Notes under the pieces: model-generated
Database searches by the model: none
Seen by the model: only the letters and a program-made list of their open reading frames with translations
Told to the model about the DNA's origin: nothing
Source: Oscillospiraceae bacterium
GTDB taxonomy: Bacteria > Bacillota > Clostridia > Oscillospirales > Ruminococcaceae
Length of the DNA stretch: 40,177 nt
Direction: 5' to 3'
Assembly (NCBI GenBank): GCA_017461565.1
Contig: JAFTXQ010000016.1
Coordinates: 1-40,177 of the forward strand
Shown: piece after piece, positions 15,824 through 24,075 of the stretch
How positions within the stretch are numbered: the stretch's first letter is position 1
Layout: the number at the start of each line of letters is the position of its first letter
Made by a program: the position numbers and the translations under genes

Positions 15824-16532
15824 CACGCAGACGGGCTTTGGCGATATAAAGGAAAGCTACGAAAGGATCTGCGCAGACATAAAGAAAGCTATGGCTGAGG
15901 CGGGCCGCACAGATGAGGTGAAGCTTATGGCAGTCACAAAAACGGTGACGCCTGAGCGTATCAACTGTGCTGTTGATCTGGGAATAGACCTGCTTGGAGA
16001 GAACCGTGTGCAGGAGTTTCTGGACAAGCGTGACAGCTATAAGCCTGCTGAGGTACATTTTATCGGCGGACTGCAGACCAACAAGGTCAAATACATTATT
16101 GATAAGGTCACAATGATCCATTCCGTTGACAGCATAAAGCTTGCACAGGAAATAAGCAGGCGTGCCGGTCAGCACGGATTGGTCATGGATATACTGGCGG
16201 AGATAAATATCGGCGGCGAGGAAAGCAAGGGCGGTATCTCACCTGATAGCGTGAGAGAGTTCTGCGGACAACTCCTTGAACTGCCGAACATAAGGCTGAG
16301 AGGTCTTATGACGATACCGCCGCCCGGGTGCTCCGAGGAGATATTCGCTCAGATGCAGCGCATTTTCGAGGACATCAAGGCAGAACCGCCGCAGGGCAGC
16401 GGCGAATCGAACTTTAAGTTCGACACACTTTCGATGGGTATGTCGGGGGATTATGCGGCAGCCATCAGGTACGGGTCCACAATTATCCGTATAGGCTCAG
16501 GCCTGTTCGGGTATAGGAATTATATAACATAA
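15801..16532 (+). CDS. yggS: YggS/YlmE-family PLP homeostasis protein
   Basis: 243 residues. This is a fold-type III PLP-binding protein without known catalytic activity that keeps vitamin B6 and amino-acid pools balanced. The PLP lysine is in LMAVTKT (Lys47). The family signatures are visible: GENRVQEF, HFIGGLQTNK, a SVDS helix, the G-L-M-T-I-P motif and LSMGMSGDY near the C-terminus. It corresponds to ylmE of the Bacillus yggS-sepF-ylmH-divIVA cluster. It overlaps the upstream gene by 23 bp, and two adjacent ATG codons (15801, 15804) are possible starts. Confidence 0.95.
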   Translation: MMEKLLSNTQTGFGDIKESYERICADIKKAMAEAGRTDEVKLMAVTKTVTPERINCAVDLGIDLLGENRVQEFLDKRDSYKPAEVHFIGGLQTNKVKYIIDKVTMIHSVDSIKLAQEISRRAGQHGLVMDILAEINIGGEESKGGISPDSVREFCGQLLELPNIRLRGLMTIPPPGCSEEIFAQMQRIFEDIKAEPPQGSGESNFKFDTLSMGMSGDYAAAIRYGSTIIRIGSGLFGYRNYIT

Positions 16533-16540
16533 GTAAAGAA

Positions 16541-16599
16541 CGGATATGGGGTTGTGATCGGTGGCCGGTAAACGGGTTACCTCACAAATAAAATATCCG
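16541..16599 (+). ncRNA. Nested-stem leader upstream of sepF (candidate structured RNA)
   Basis: Three co-axial perfect stems: CGGATAT 16541-16547 / ATATCCG 16593-16599; TTGTGA 16552-16557 / TCACAA 16582-16587; GGTAA 16567-16571 / TTACC 16577-16581 with loop ACGGG. There is a 9-nt internal bulge (TCGGTGGCC). No T-run follows, and it ends 11 nt before the sepF ribosome binding site. I do not recognise a known riboswitch. Confidence 0.6.
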
Positions 16600-16624
16600 A
16601 AAAGAAAAATTGGAGGAAAATATC

Positions 16625-17074
16625 ATGGCATTTGGAGATTTACTTGCAAGATTCCGTCAGACAGACGATGAGTACGCAGAGGATTACGAGGAGTATGTAG
16701 ACACTTCCTCCTCCGCTGTAACAGAGGCTGAGGTCGAGGCTGCTCCCGCACCTAAGATGTCTTCTATCAGAAATGAGAAGGTGATCAATATGCACGGTGG
16801 CGCACACGGTGGTGCGACTCTGGTAGTACTTAAGCCCAAGAACTATGATGAGATCATGAAGGAAGCTGTAAGATTCCTCAAGGAGAACGCTATCGTTATC
16901 CTTAACCTCGACAATGTTACTGCCGAAGCAAGAATGAGGATCGTTGACTTTATGACAGGCGTTATCGCTGTCATCGACGGCAAGATGGAGAAGATCGCAA
17001 GCTGCACATACACAGTTACACCCAGAAACGTAAGCCTTCAGGGTGATCTGGTAGAGTACGAGCAGTTCGATTGA
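16625..17074 (+). CDS. sepF: Cell division protein SepF
   Basis: 149 residues. ATG 16625 follows TTGGAGG; a TTG at 16610 overlaps that site and is not used. The N-terminus MAFGDLLARF is the membrane-binding amphipathic helix typical of SepF, followed by an acidic linker to about residue 50. The SepF domain (residues of about 55-145) carries VVLKPKNYDE, AIVILNLDNV and the RIVDFMTG helix. SepF anchors FtsZ to the membrane and aligns filaments at the septum. The gene is preceded by an 84-nt leader with nested stems and followed 3 nt later by ylmH. Confidence 0.95.
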   Translation: MAFGDLLARFRQTDDEYAEDYEEYVDTSSSAVTEAEVEAAPAPKMSSIRNEKVINMHGGAHGGATLVVLKPKNYDEIMKEAVRFLKENAIVILNLDNVTAEARMRIVDFMTGVIAVIDGKMEKIASCTYTVTPRNVSLQGDLVEYEQFD

Positions 17075-17077
17075 TCT

Positions 17078-17833
17078 GTGGCGTTTTCGCTTTTAAATGA
17101 GGAAGAGCGCTATCTTTCGGCGCACATCGCAGATCTGCAAAGGCTCAGTGTAAAATCGGGCGTGCCAAGATTTTCGGCGTTCCTGAATGAGCGTGAGGCT
17201 GTTGTAGCCAAAAACGCCGTAAAGGGCAGCCCATGTTTTTACGGAGGCTACGATGGCGCCGCAAGGGTCGTCTGCGGATTCACCGAACAGACGTATGCCG
17301 AGGAGCTTTCGCCATGTGATGTGTTTCCCATAGTCGCTCTTACTTTTACTTTCAGAGCACGTGATGTCCTGTCACACAGGGATTTTCTGGGTGCGATACT
17401 CTCGCTTGAGATAAAGCGTGAGTTAGTCGGAGATATACTTATTTCCGAGGGCTATGCTGTTGTGTTCGTACACGAAACAGCGGCAGAACTTGTCGGGGCT
17501 CTGGATAAGATAGGCAGAGTCGGTGTTTCCTGCGAGAGGGGTGTTACAAGACCTGTTCCGCAGCAGCAGACTCAGCGTATCGATACAACGGTTTCATCTT
17601 TGCGGCTTGACTGTATCGTCAGCGCTGCGGTGAATACATCAAGGGAGAGATCCGCATCGCTCATTAAATCGGGCATGGTAAATGCGGACTTTTCTCCATG
17701 CTTAAATGTCAGTGCCGAGGTGCGGGAAAACACCGTCATCTCTGTACGTGGCAGCGGCAGGTACAGACTGTCGCAGATCATCGGTGAGACCCGCAAGGGG
17801 AGGATCCGTATAGTGATTGAAAAATACATCTGA
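17078..17833 (+). CDS. ylmH: YlmH-like S4-domain RNA-binding protein
   Basis: 251 residues from a GTG start 3 nt after sepF; the ribosome binding site is weak, so translation is probably coupled to sepF. The N-terminal region (LLNEEERYLSAHIADL, then VPRFSAFLNEREAVV) and the central RNP-like region match YlmH. An S4 RNA-binding domain occupies about residues 170-240 (LRLDCIVSAAVNTSRERSA... and GRYRLSQIIGETRKGRIRI). YlmH binds ribosomal RNA or stalled large subunits in Firmicutes. The ylmG/yggT gene that usually separates sepF and ylmH is absent here. Confidence 0.92.
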   Translation: MAFSLLNEEERYLSAHIADLQRLSVKSGVPRFSAFLNEREAVVAKNAVKGSPCFYGGYDGAARVVCGFTEQTYAEELSPCDVFPIVALTFTFRARDVLSHRDFLGAILSLEIKRELVGDILISEGYAVVFVHETAAELVGALDKIGRVGVSCERGVTRPVPQQQTQRIDTTVSSLRLDCIVSAAVNTSRERSASLIKSGMVNADFSPCLNVSAEVRENTVISVRGSGRYRLSQIIGETRKGRIRIVIEKYI

Positions 17834-17896
17834 CGTTCCTGCGGTCGGACCGCTGAGGCGAAGATCAGGCAGTTTAAAGGAAGGAAGAAAACACCA

Positions 17897-18841
17897 ATGA
17901 ACGCAAAGGATATACTGGCAAGGCGGTTTGAGAAGGCCACATTCAACGGCTACAAGACAGAGGACGTTGACGAGTTCCTGAGAGAGCTGTCCAGCGAATT
18001 CGCTCAGCTCCAGAAGGAGAAGAACGAGCTTGAGCGCAAGCTTGAGGTGCTGGCTGATAAGATCCGTGAATATCGTGATGACGAGGATGCGCTGAAGGAT
18101 GCGCTTCTTATGGCACAAAAGCAGGGAAATCAGATAATCAGTGATGCAAAGACTGCTGCAGATAAGCTGAAGAAGGAAACAGATGAGACTGTTACAAAGC
18201 AGCTTGCAGACGCAAAGGAAAAGTCCGAGAAAATGATAAAGGACGCCGACGAATATGCCAAGCGCATGACTAAGGAGTCCAACGAGCGTGCGGATAAGCT
18301 TGTAAAGGACGCACGTGCAAAGGCTGACGAGATACATACCCTTATGCAGCGTCAGACCGAGATCCAGCAGACCGTTCTGCAGAAAACCCGCAAGGAAGCG
18401 GATGAATACCGCAACAGACTTATTTCTGCTTATCAGGCACAGATCGAGCTTATCGGTAAGCTCCCTGAGACCTGCGAAAATGAGTTTGTGAAGAATGCGG
18501 CAGCAGAGGTTGAAAAGCGTGAGGCTGAGCGTGCGAAGGCAGCAGCCGCTGCAAAGCAGAAGGAAGCAAAGCCCGCACAGCCTAAGCCTGTCGAGGCAAA
18601 GCCTGCACCCAAGCCCGAGGATAAATCCGAGGTGAAGGAAGAGGCGAAGTCCGAAGAAAAGTCGGAAAAGCCTGCCGAGGCACCTGCCAAGAAGGCGGAG
18701 CCTGTTGAGGAGGAGCCTTTTAAGAGCGTTCCCATCGAAGAAGATAATGCAAAGACAGGAGAGTTTGATCTTCCTTTCTTTAGCGCAGGTTCGGAGAAAA
18801 AGTCCCGTCACGGCGATCTTCAGTTTGGAAAACACAAGTAA
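17897..18841 (+). CDS. divIVA: DivIVA-family polarity/division protein
   Basis: 314 residues. The N-terminal 60 residues are the DivIVA lipid-binding domain, with the hallmark FNGYKTEDVDEFL and the start MNAKDILARRFEKATF. A long coiled coil runs from about 35 to 215. The last 90 residues are a low-complexity Ala/Lys/Pro/Glu-rich tail with repeated KPAP-type units, ending in LPFFSAGSEKKSRHGD. DivIVA senses membrane curvature and directs septum placement or polar growth. The tail is much longer than in B. subtilis DivIVA (164 residues). It lies between ylmH and ileS, as in Bacillus. Ribosome binding site AAGGAAGG. Confidence 0.94.
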   Translation: MNAKDILARRFEKATFNGYKTEDVDEFLRELSSEFAQLQKEKNELERKLEVLADKIREYRDDEDALKDALLMAQKQGNQIISDAKTAADKLKKETDETVTKQLADAKEKSEKMIKDADEYAKRMTKESNERADKLVKDARAKADEIHTLMQRQTEIQQTVLQKTRKEADEYRNRLISAYQAQIELIGKLPETCENEFVKNAAAEVEKREAERAKAAAAAKQKEAKPAQPKPVEAKPAPKPEDKSEVKEEAKSEEKSEKPAEAPAKKAEPVEEEPFKSVPIEEDNAKTGEFDLPFFSAGSEKKSRHGDLQFGKHK

Positions 18842-18891
18842 GCTGAAAGGCTTATTTCAATCATATATAAAATAATTAAGGAGACAGCACT

Positions 18892-21714
18892 ATGTCAGAG
18901 GATTTTAACAGCACACTCAACCTTCCCCAGACCGAGTTCCCCATGAGGGGCAATCTTCCCAAGAGAGAGCCCGAGATGCTCGAGAAGTGGGAGAAGGACC
19001 GCATCTACTATGCACTTTCCGAGAAGAACAAGGGCAAGCCGTCCTATACACTGCATGACGGACCTCCCTATGCAAACGGCAACATCCACATCGGTACAGC
19101 ACTTAACAAGATCCTTAAGGATATCATCGTTAAGTACAAGAGCATGATGGGCTTCAATGCCAATTATGTTCCCGGATGGGACTGCCACGGTCTGCCTATC
19201 GAGCTTAAGGCTATCAAGCAGATGGGCGCTGACAGCGGCACTATCGATCCCGTAACGCTCCGCAAGAGCTGCCGTGAGTTCGCTCTTTCCTGCCTTGACG
19301 ACCAGAAGGCACAGTTCAAGCGTCTTGGCGTATGGGGCGATTTCGACGATCCTTACCTCACCATCAGACCCGATTTTGAGGCTAAGCAGGTAGAGGTATT
19401 CGGCGAGATGGCAAAGAAGGGCTACATCTACAAGGGCCTTAAGCCTGTTTACTGGTGCGCAGACTGTAACACAGCACTCGCAGAGGCTGAGATCGAGTAC
19501 CAGGACGACCCCTGCTATTCCATCTATGTTAAATTCCCCCTGTCCGATTCCAAGGGCAAGTTTGACGATCTGGGCATCGACCTGTCCAAGGCGTATGTAG
19601 TTATCTGGACTACTACCACATGGACACTGCCAGGCAACCTTGCTATCTGCCTTGGCCCCAACTACGAGTACACATTCGTAAAGGTCGAGGATGAGGAGAG
19701 CAAGTCTTACGGCGAGTACCTGCTGATGGCAACAGATCTTGTTTCCACAGTTATGGACGCTGTTGGTATCACAAAGTACAGCACAGTCGGCAGCTTCACA
19801 GGCGCTGAGCTGGAGCTTATCGAAACAGATCATCCCTTCATGGGCAGAAAGTCCCCTGTTATCGTGGGCGACCATGTTACACTTGACAGCGGTACAGGCT
19901 GCGTTCATACAGCTCCCGGCTTCGGTGTGGAGGACTTTGAGGTATGCAGCAAGTACAAGGGAATGTTCGAGATCGTGGTTCCCGTTAACGAAAAGGGCAT
20001 CCTCACCGAGGAGGCAGGTCCTTTTGCAGGACTCAAGACAGGCGACGCAAACAAGGTGATCGCACAGCGTCTTGAGGACGACAATACTCTGCTTGCTATG
20101 CAGAAGATCGTCCACCCCTATCCTCACTGCTGGAGATGCCATGAGCCTATCATCTACCGTGCAACAGATCAGCTTTTCTGCAGCGTTGATATGTTCAAGG
20201 ACGAGGCTATCAAGGCTATCGAGGGCGTAAAGTGGATCCCCGAGTGGGGCGAGGAGCGTATCAAGAACATGGTTTCCATGCGTTCCGACTGGTGCATCTC
20301 CCGTCAGAGAAGATGGGGCGTTCCGATCCCCATGCTTTACTGCGAGGACTGCGGCGCTACTATCGTAAATGACGCTACTATCAAGGCTACTGCCGATATG
20401 TTTAGAGCTGAGAGCTCCGACGCATGGTACAGCAAGGACGCATCCGAGTTCATCCCTGCTGACGTTAAATGCGAGTGCGGTTGCAACAAGTTCCGCAAGG
20501 AAATGGACATCTTTGACGTATGGTTTGACTCCGGTGTTACACACGCTGCTGTTCTGCAGGAGCGTCCCGAGCTTTCCTGGCCTGCTGACCTGTATCTTGA
20601 AGGCTGCGACCAGTACAGAGGCTGGTTCCAGTCCTCTCTGCTGACCTCCGTTGCAACAACGGGACAGGCTCCCTACAAGGCTGTATGTACACACGGCTGG
20701 GTAGTTGACGGCAAGGGCGAGCAGATGCACAAGTCCAAGGGCAACGTTATCCTCCCCGAGGAGGTCATCAAGCAGTATGGTGCCGATGTGCTCCGTCTGT
20801 GGGTTGCTTCCCTTGACTTCCACAATGACATGAGAGTTTCTCAGGATATGCTCAAGCAGCTTTCCGAGGCTTACAGAAAGATCAGAAACACAGCAAGATT
20901 CATCCTTGGTAATCTGGGCAACGGCGATGGCTTCAATCCCGATACCGAGATGGTGTCTCTTGACAAGCTCAGCGACATCGACAAGTGGGCACTGTCCCGT
21001 CTTGATGTGGTGACCGAGAAGGTAAAGGCTTCCTATGAGAGCTTCGACTTCTATCTCGCATACCATGCTATCCACAGCTTCTGTGTCGTTGATATGTCCA
21101 ACTTCTATCTTGATATCGTAAAGGATACGCTGTATTGCTCCGCTGAGAAGAGCGAGGAGAGAAAGGCTGTACAGACAACTATGTACATCATCCTTGATTC
21201 GCTTGTAAAGCTGATCGCACCTATCCTTACATTCACAGCAGACGAGATCTGGCAGTATATGCCCCACAAGTCCACAGACGATCTGCGTGGCGTTCCCTTC
21301 AATGCTATGGCTGAAAAGACAGGAGTTGCTGTTGACGCAGCATTTGAGGCAAAGTGGAGCAGGATCCACGCTGTTCGTGACGATGTTCTCAAGGCTCTTG
21401 AGGAGAAGAGAACAGCAGGCGTTATCGGTAAGGCACTTGACGCAGGTGTTAAGCTTTACGCTGACGAAAAGACAGTTGCAGAGCTTTCAGCTTACGGCGA
21501 GCTTGCTGCGGTATTCGGTGTTTCCTACGTAACAGTAGAAACCGGCGAGGGCGAGTTCAAGGGCGCTGTTGAGGGCGTTTCCGTAACCGTTGAAAAGGCA
21601 GCAGGCGAGATGTGCGAGCGCTGCTGGAGCCATAGTGCGACAGTAGGCACAGTTTCCGAGTATCCTCACCTGTGCGCACGTTGTGCAGCAGTAATGAAGC
21701 TCAACCTGAACTGA
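18892..21714 (+). CDS. ileS: Isoleucyl-tRNA synthetase
   Basis: 940 residues, class I synthetase charging tRNA-Ile. The N-terminus has the HDGPPYANGNIHIGT signature, in which the last His of HIGH is replaced by Thr. The editing domain contains the WTTTTWTLPGN and TGCVHTAPGFG blocks. The KMSKS loop reads QMHKSKGN. The C-terminus ends with a Cys4 zinc ribbon (CERCW...CARC), typical of bacterial type 1 enzymes. The start is supported by AAGGAGA. No T-box leader is visible in the 50-nt gap after divIVA, so the usual Firmicutes tRNA-sensing control appears absent. A strong terminator follows. Confidence 0.97.
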   Translation: MSEDFNSTLNLPQTEFPMRGNLPKREPEMLEKWEKDRIYYALSEKNKGKPSYTLHDGPPYANGNIHIGTALNKILKDIIVKYKSMMGFNANYVPGWDCHGLPIELKAIKQMGADSGTIDPVTLRKSCREFALSCLDDQKAQFKRLGVWGDFDDPYLTIRPDFEAKQVEVFGEMAKKGYIYKGLKPVYWCADCNTALAEAEIEYQDDPCYSIYVKFPLSDSKGKFDDLGIDLSKAYVVIWTTTTWTLPGNLAICLGPNYEYTFVKVEDEESKSYGEYLLMATDLVSTVMDAVGITKYSTVGSFTGAELELIETDHPFMGRKSPVIVGDHVTLDSGTGCVHTAPGFGVEDFEVCSKYKGMFEIVVPVNEKGILTEEAGPFAGLKTGDANKVIAQRLEDDNTLLAMQKIVHPYPHCWRCHEPIIYRATDQLFCSVDMFKDEAIKAIEGVKWIPEWGEERIKNMVSMRSDWCISRQRRWGVPIPMLYCEDCGATIVNDATIKATADMFRAESSDAWYSKDASEFIPADVKCECGCNKFRKEMDIFDVWFDSGVTHAAVLQERPELSWPADLYLEGCDQYRGWFQSSLLTSVATTGQAPYKAVCTHGWVVDGKGEQMHKSKGNVILPEEVIKQYGADVLRLWVASLDFHNDMRVSQDMLKQLSEAYRKIRNTARFILGNLGNGDGFNPDTEMVSLDKLSDIDKWALSRLDVVTEKVKASYESFDFYLAYHAIHSFCVVDMSNFYLDIVKDTLYCSAEKSEERKAVQTTMYIILDSLVKLIAPILTFTADEIWQYMPHKSTDDLRGVPFNAMAEKTGVAVDAAFEAKWSRIHAVRDDVLKALEEKRTAGVIGKALDAGVKLYADEKTVAELSAYGELAAVFGVSYVTVETGEGEFKGAVEGVSVTVEKAAGEMCERCWSHSATVGTVSEYPHLCARCAAVMKLNLN

Positions 21715-21724
21715 TCAAATCTAT

Positions 21725-21763
21725 AACAGGGGGAGGGGTTTACCCCTTTCCCTTGTTTTTTTA
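21725..21763 (+). terminator. Terminator between ileS and lspA
   Basis: Long stem AACA-GGGGGAGGGG / CCCCTTTCCC-TTGTT with one bulged T and two G-T pairs, followed by a run of seven T. The lspA ribosome binding site starts at its end, so lspA would depend on read-through or its own promoter. Confidence 0.9.
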
Positions 21764-21776
21764 AGGGGAATAATAA

Positions 21777-22385
21777 TTGAAAGAAAAAACTATAACTTCC
21801 GATAAAAAGCTGAATATTACGGTGTTTTTCGGGCTGCTGATGGCGGCGGCGCTGGTCGGGATAGATCAGCTTACAAAGTGGCTCGTGGTATCGAATATGG
21901 AGCTGCATGAGTCGGTTCACCTTATCAAATTCGGCGAAACGCAGGTGCTTAATTTCTCGTATTATCTGAATGACGGCTCCGCTTTCAGTATGTTCGGCGG
22001 TCAGACGGAGATGCTTATCTGTGTCACCTCCCTTATGATGGGTGCGTTGCTGTGCGCAATGGTGATGAAGCAGGTGCGCCGCACTCCTTATATCATCGCA
22101 TTTTCGCTGATAATCGGCGGAGGTGTCGGCAATCTGATCGACAGGCTCTTCAATGAGGGTCTTGTGGTGGATTTTATTGATGTAAGGATAATAAATTTCG
22201 CTATATTCAATTTTGCGGATATATGCGCTGTGTGCGGCGGAATTTTTCTGTGCCTGCTGGTAGTCCTTGACGAGGTGAGGGACGCCCGTGAGAAGAGGGC
22301 GAAGAAGTCTGCCGAGGAAGCAGACGCTGACAAGCCCGAGGAAACCGAAAACAACGAAGAAGCTACTGAAGATGGAAACGATTGA
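21777..22385 (+). CDS. lspA: Lipoprotein signal peptidase II
   Basis: 202 residues from a TTG start with AAGGGG 8 nt upstream. LspA cleaves the signal peptide of diacylglyceryl-modified prolipoproteins in the membrane. Four transmembrane helices are visible. The catalytic aspartates are in GNLIDR and FNFADI, and the family motif NDGSAFSMF stands for the usual N-x-G-x-A-F-S. A charged C-terminal tail of about 40 residues (KKSAEEADADKPEE...) extends beyond the usual 150-160-residue core. The gene's last 14 bases overlap the rluD-type start. Confidence 0.94.
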   Translation: MKEKTITSDKKLNITVFFGLLMAAALVGIDQLTKWLVVSNMELHESVHLIKFGETQVLNFSYYLNDGSAFSMFGGQTEMLICVTSLMMGALLCAMVMKQVRRTPYIIAFSLIIGGGVGNLIDRLFNEGLVVDFIDVRIINFAIFNFADICAVCGGIFLCLLVVLDEVRDAREKRAKKSAEEADADKPEETENNEEATEDGND

Positions 22386-23268
22386 GATAATTGCGCAGGG
22401 CGGAGTTCGCCTTGACAAGCTGATATCCGAGCAGACGGAGCTTTCACGCAGTGCGGCGGCAAGGTTGATCGAGGATGGATCGGTCACAGTGGACGGCAGG
22501 CCTGTTAACAAAAAGGACACGCCGAAAAGCGGAGCAATGGTGGAGATAACTCTGCCTGAGCCGCAGAGTGTTGATATACTTCCCGAGGATATCCCGCTTG
22601 AGATAGTGTATGAGGACGATGATCTACTTGTGGTCAACAAGCCCAAGGGGATGGTAGTGCACCCTGCGGCAGGGCATTACAGCGGAACGCTTGTCAATGC
22701 GCTGATGTTCCACTGCGGCGACAGCCTTTCGGGAATAAACGGCGAGATACGTCCCGGCATAGTTCATCGTATAGACAAGGATACCAGCGGACTGCTGATG
22801 GTGGCAAAGAACGACCTTGCTCACTTAGGTCTGTCGGAGCAGATAAAGGATCACAGCTTCACACGTGAGTATGAGGCGGTGGTTTGCGGCGCTGTCAAGG
22901 AGGACGGCACTGTGAACGCTCCCATCGGACGAAGCAGGAACGACCGTAAAAAGATGTGTGTTACGCTTGAAAACTCCCGTGAGGCAGTGACTCATTACTC
23001 CGTTATCCGCAGATTTGCGGGTTACACGCACCTGAGGATACGCCTTGAAACGGGAAGAACGCATCAGATACGTGTTCACATGGCGTACAAGGGAAATCCC
23101 GTGGCAGGCGATGAGGTGTATGGCAACGGAAAGCCGAAATGGCTGGATGGTCAGTGTCTGCACGCAAAGAAGCTCGGGTTCGTTCATCCGAGGACAGGGG
23201 AGTATATGGAGTTTGAGAGTGAGCTTCCCGAATATTTCACAAAGTTTCTGAAAAATATAGAGGACTAG
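22372..23268 (+). CDS. rluD: RluD-family 23S rRNA pseudouridine synthase
   Basis: 298 residues. ATG 22372 gives an N-terminus matching the family, with an S4 domain at about 10-75 (RLDKLISEQTELSRSAAARLI). The catalytic segment is HRIDKDTSGL, with the essential Asp, followed by the GRTHQIRVH motif. Enzymes of this family convert specific uridines of 23S rRNA (or other RNAs) to pseudouridine; which site this one acts on cannot be read from the sequence. The symbol is by family. It overlaps lspA by 14 bp, as lspA-rluD pairs often do, and the next gene follows after 2 nt. Confidence 0.93.
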   Translation: METIEIIAQGGVRLDKLISEQTELSRSAAARLIEDGSVTVDGRPVNKKDTPKSGAMVEITLPEPQSVDILPEDIPLEIVYEDDDLLVVNKPKGMVVHPAAGHYSGTLVNALMFHCGDSLSGINGEIRPGIVHRIDKDTSGLLMVAKNDLAHLGLSEQIKDHSFTREYEAVVCGAVKEDGTVNAPIGRSRNDRKKMCVTLENSREAVTHYSVIRRFAGYTHLRIRLETGRTHQIRVHMAYKGNPVAGDEVYGNGKPKWLDGQCLHAKKLGFVHPRTGEYMEFESELPEYFTKFLKNIED

Positions 23269-23270
23269 AT

Positions 23271-24074
23271 ATGGATTTCAGTCAAGTCATAATAATGACC
23301 GATCTTGACGGCACGCTGCTTACGGACGATAAGCAGATATTACCGCAGGATCTTGCGGCGATAGAGCGTTTCCGTGCAGGCGGCGGTATGTTTACAGTCG
23401 CTACGGGACGTGGCTGCGGAATGGCGAGAGGCATCGTAAAAAAGCTTGGTATAGATATTCCTGCAGTGGTGTTCAACGGAGCTGCGGTGTATGATTTCGA
23501 GGAAGAGAAATTCGTGTGGCAGTGCGAGATAGGTATGCACGCACGGGATTATATCAGCAAACTTCATGAACAGTTTCCCGATCTTGGTATCGAGGTGCTT
23601 CACGAACAGACTATCTATACGCCGTTTATAAATCAGACGGAGCTTGATCACCTTGCACTTGAGGGTATACCGCCTCATCCCTGCACTATTGACGAGCTTC
23701 CCGACAGCGGATGGCTTAAGGTACTGCTGGCGCATGAGCCTGAAAGGATGGACGAGATACAGCGGTACATCGAGGCTTCGGATATGCAGCAGGCGCAGTG
23801 GGTGCGCAGCGCCCCTGTTTACTATGAGTGCCTGCCCGAGGGCGTGGATAAGTCTATGGGCTTTAAGCAGCTAATAAAGATACTTGGTGCAGAGAATAAG
23901 TTCACTGTTGCTTCAGGTGATTACATGAACGATCTTGCCATGATACAGAAAGCAGATCTCGGTGTTGCGGTGGCTTCCGCGCAGGAGGCTGTCAGGGCTG
24001 CTGCGGATCTTGTGGTATGCGACAACAACAGCGGCGCTATGGCACAGATCATCGACTATATTGAAGGGCTGTAA
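23271..24074 (+). CDS. Cof-type HAD phosphatase
   Basis: 267 residues. Motif I is TDLDGTLL with both Asp (11 and 13), unlike the two HADs at 6717 and 8070. Motif II is VATGRG, motif III the Lys-containing MGFKQLIK and motif IV GDYMNDLAM. The large cap inserted between motifs II and III, with a VFNGAAVYD segment, marks the Cof/subfamily IIB type, which dephosphorylates sugar phosphates or cofactors such as pyridoxal phosphate and FMN. Substrate unknown. It starts 2 nt after the rluD stop. Confidence 0.9.
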   Translation: MDFSQVIIMTDLDGTLLTDDKQILPQDLAAIERFRAGGGMFTVATGRGCGMARGIVKKLGIDIPAVVFNGAAVYDFEEEKFVWQCEIGMHARDYISKLHEQFPDLGIEVLHEQTIYTPFINQTELDHLALEGIPPHPCTIDELPDSGWLKVLLAHEPERMDEIQRYIEASDMQQAQWVRSAPVYYECLPEGVDKSMGFKQLIKILGAENKFTVASGDYMNDLAMIQKADLGVAVASAQEAVRAAADLVVCDNNSGAMAQIIDYIEGL

Positions 24075-24075
24075 A

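Noticed and set aside
17702-18835. Long open frame antisense to divIVA
   Set aside because: Leu/Cys-rich shadow of the Lys/Glu/Ala-rich divIVA coding sequence; no start signal.
18842-18891. T-box leader before ileS
   Set aside because: The 50-nt gap has neither the T-box sequence nor room for the specifier stem.
18895-21369. Long open frame antisense to ileS (824 codons)
   Set aside because: It is a codon-usage shadow of ileS: Cys/Leu/Val-rich, no ribosome binding site, no domain, entirely inside a certain gene.
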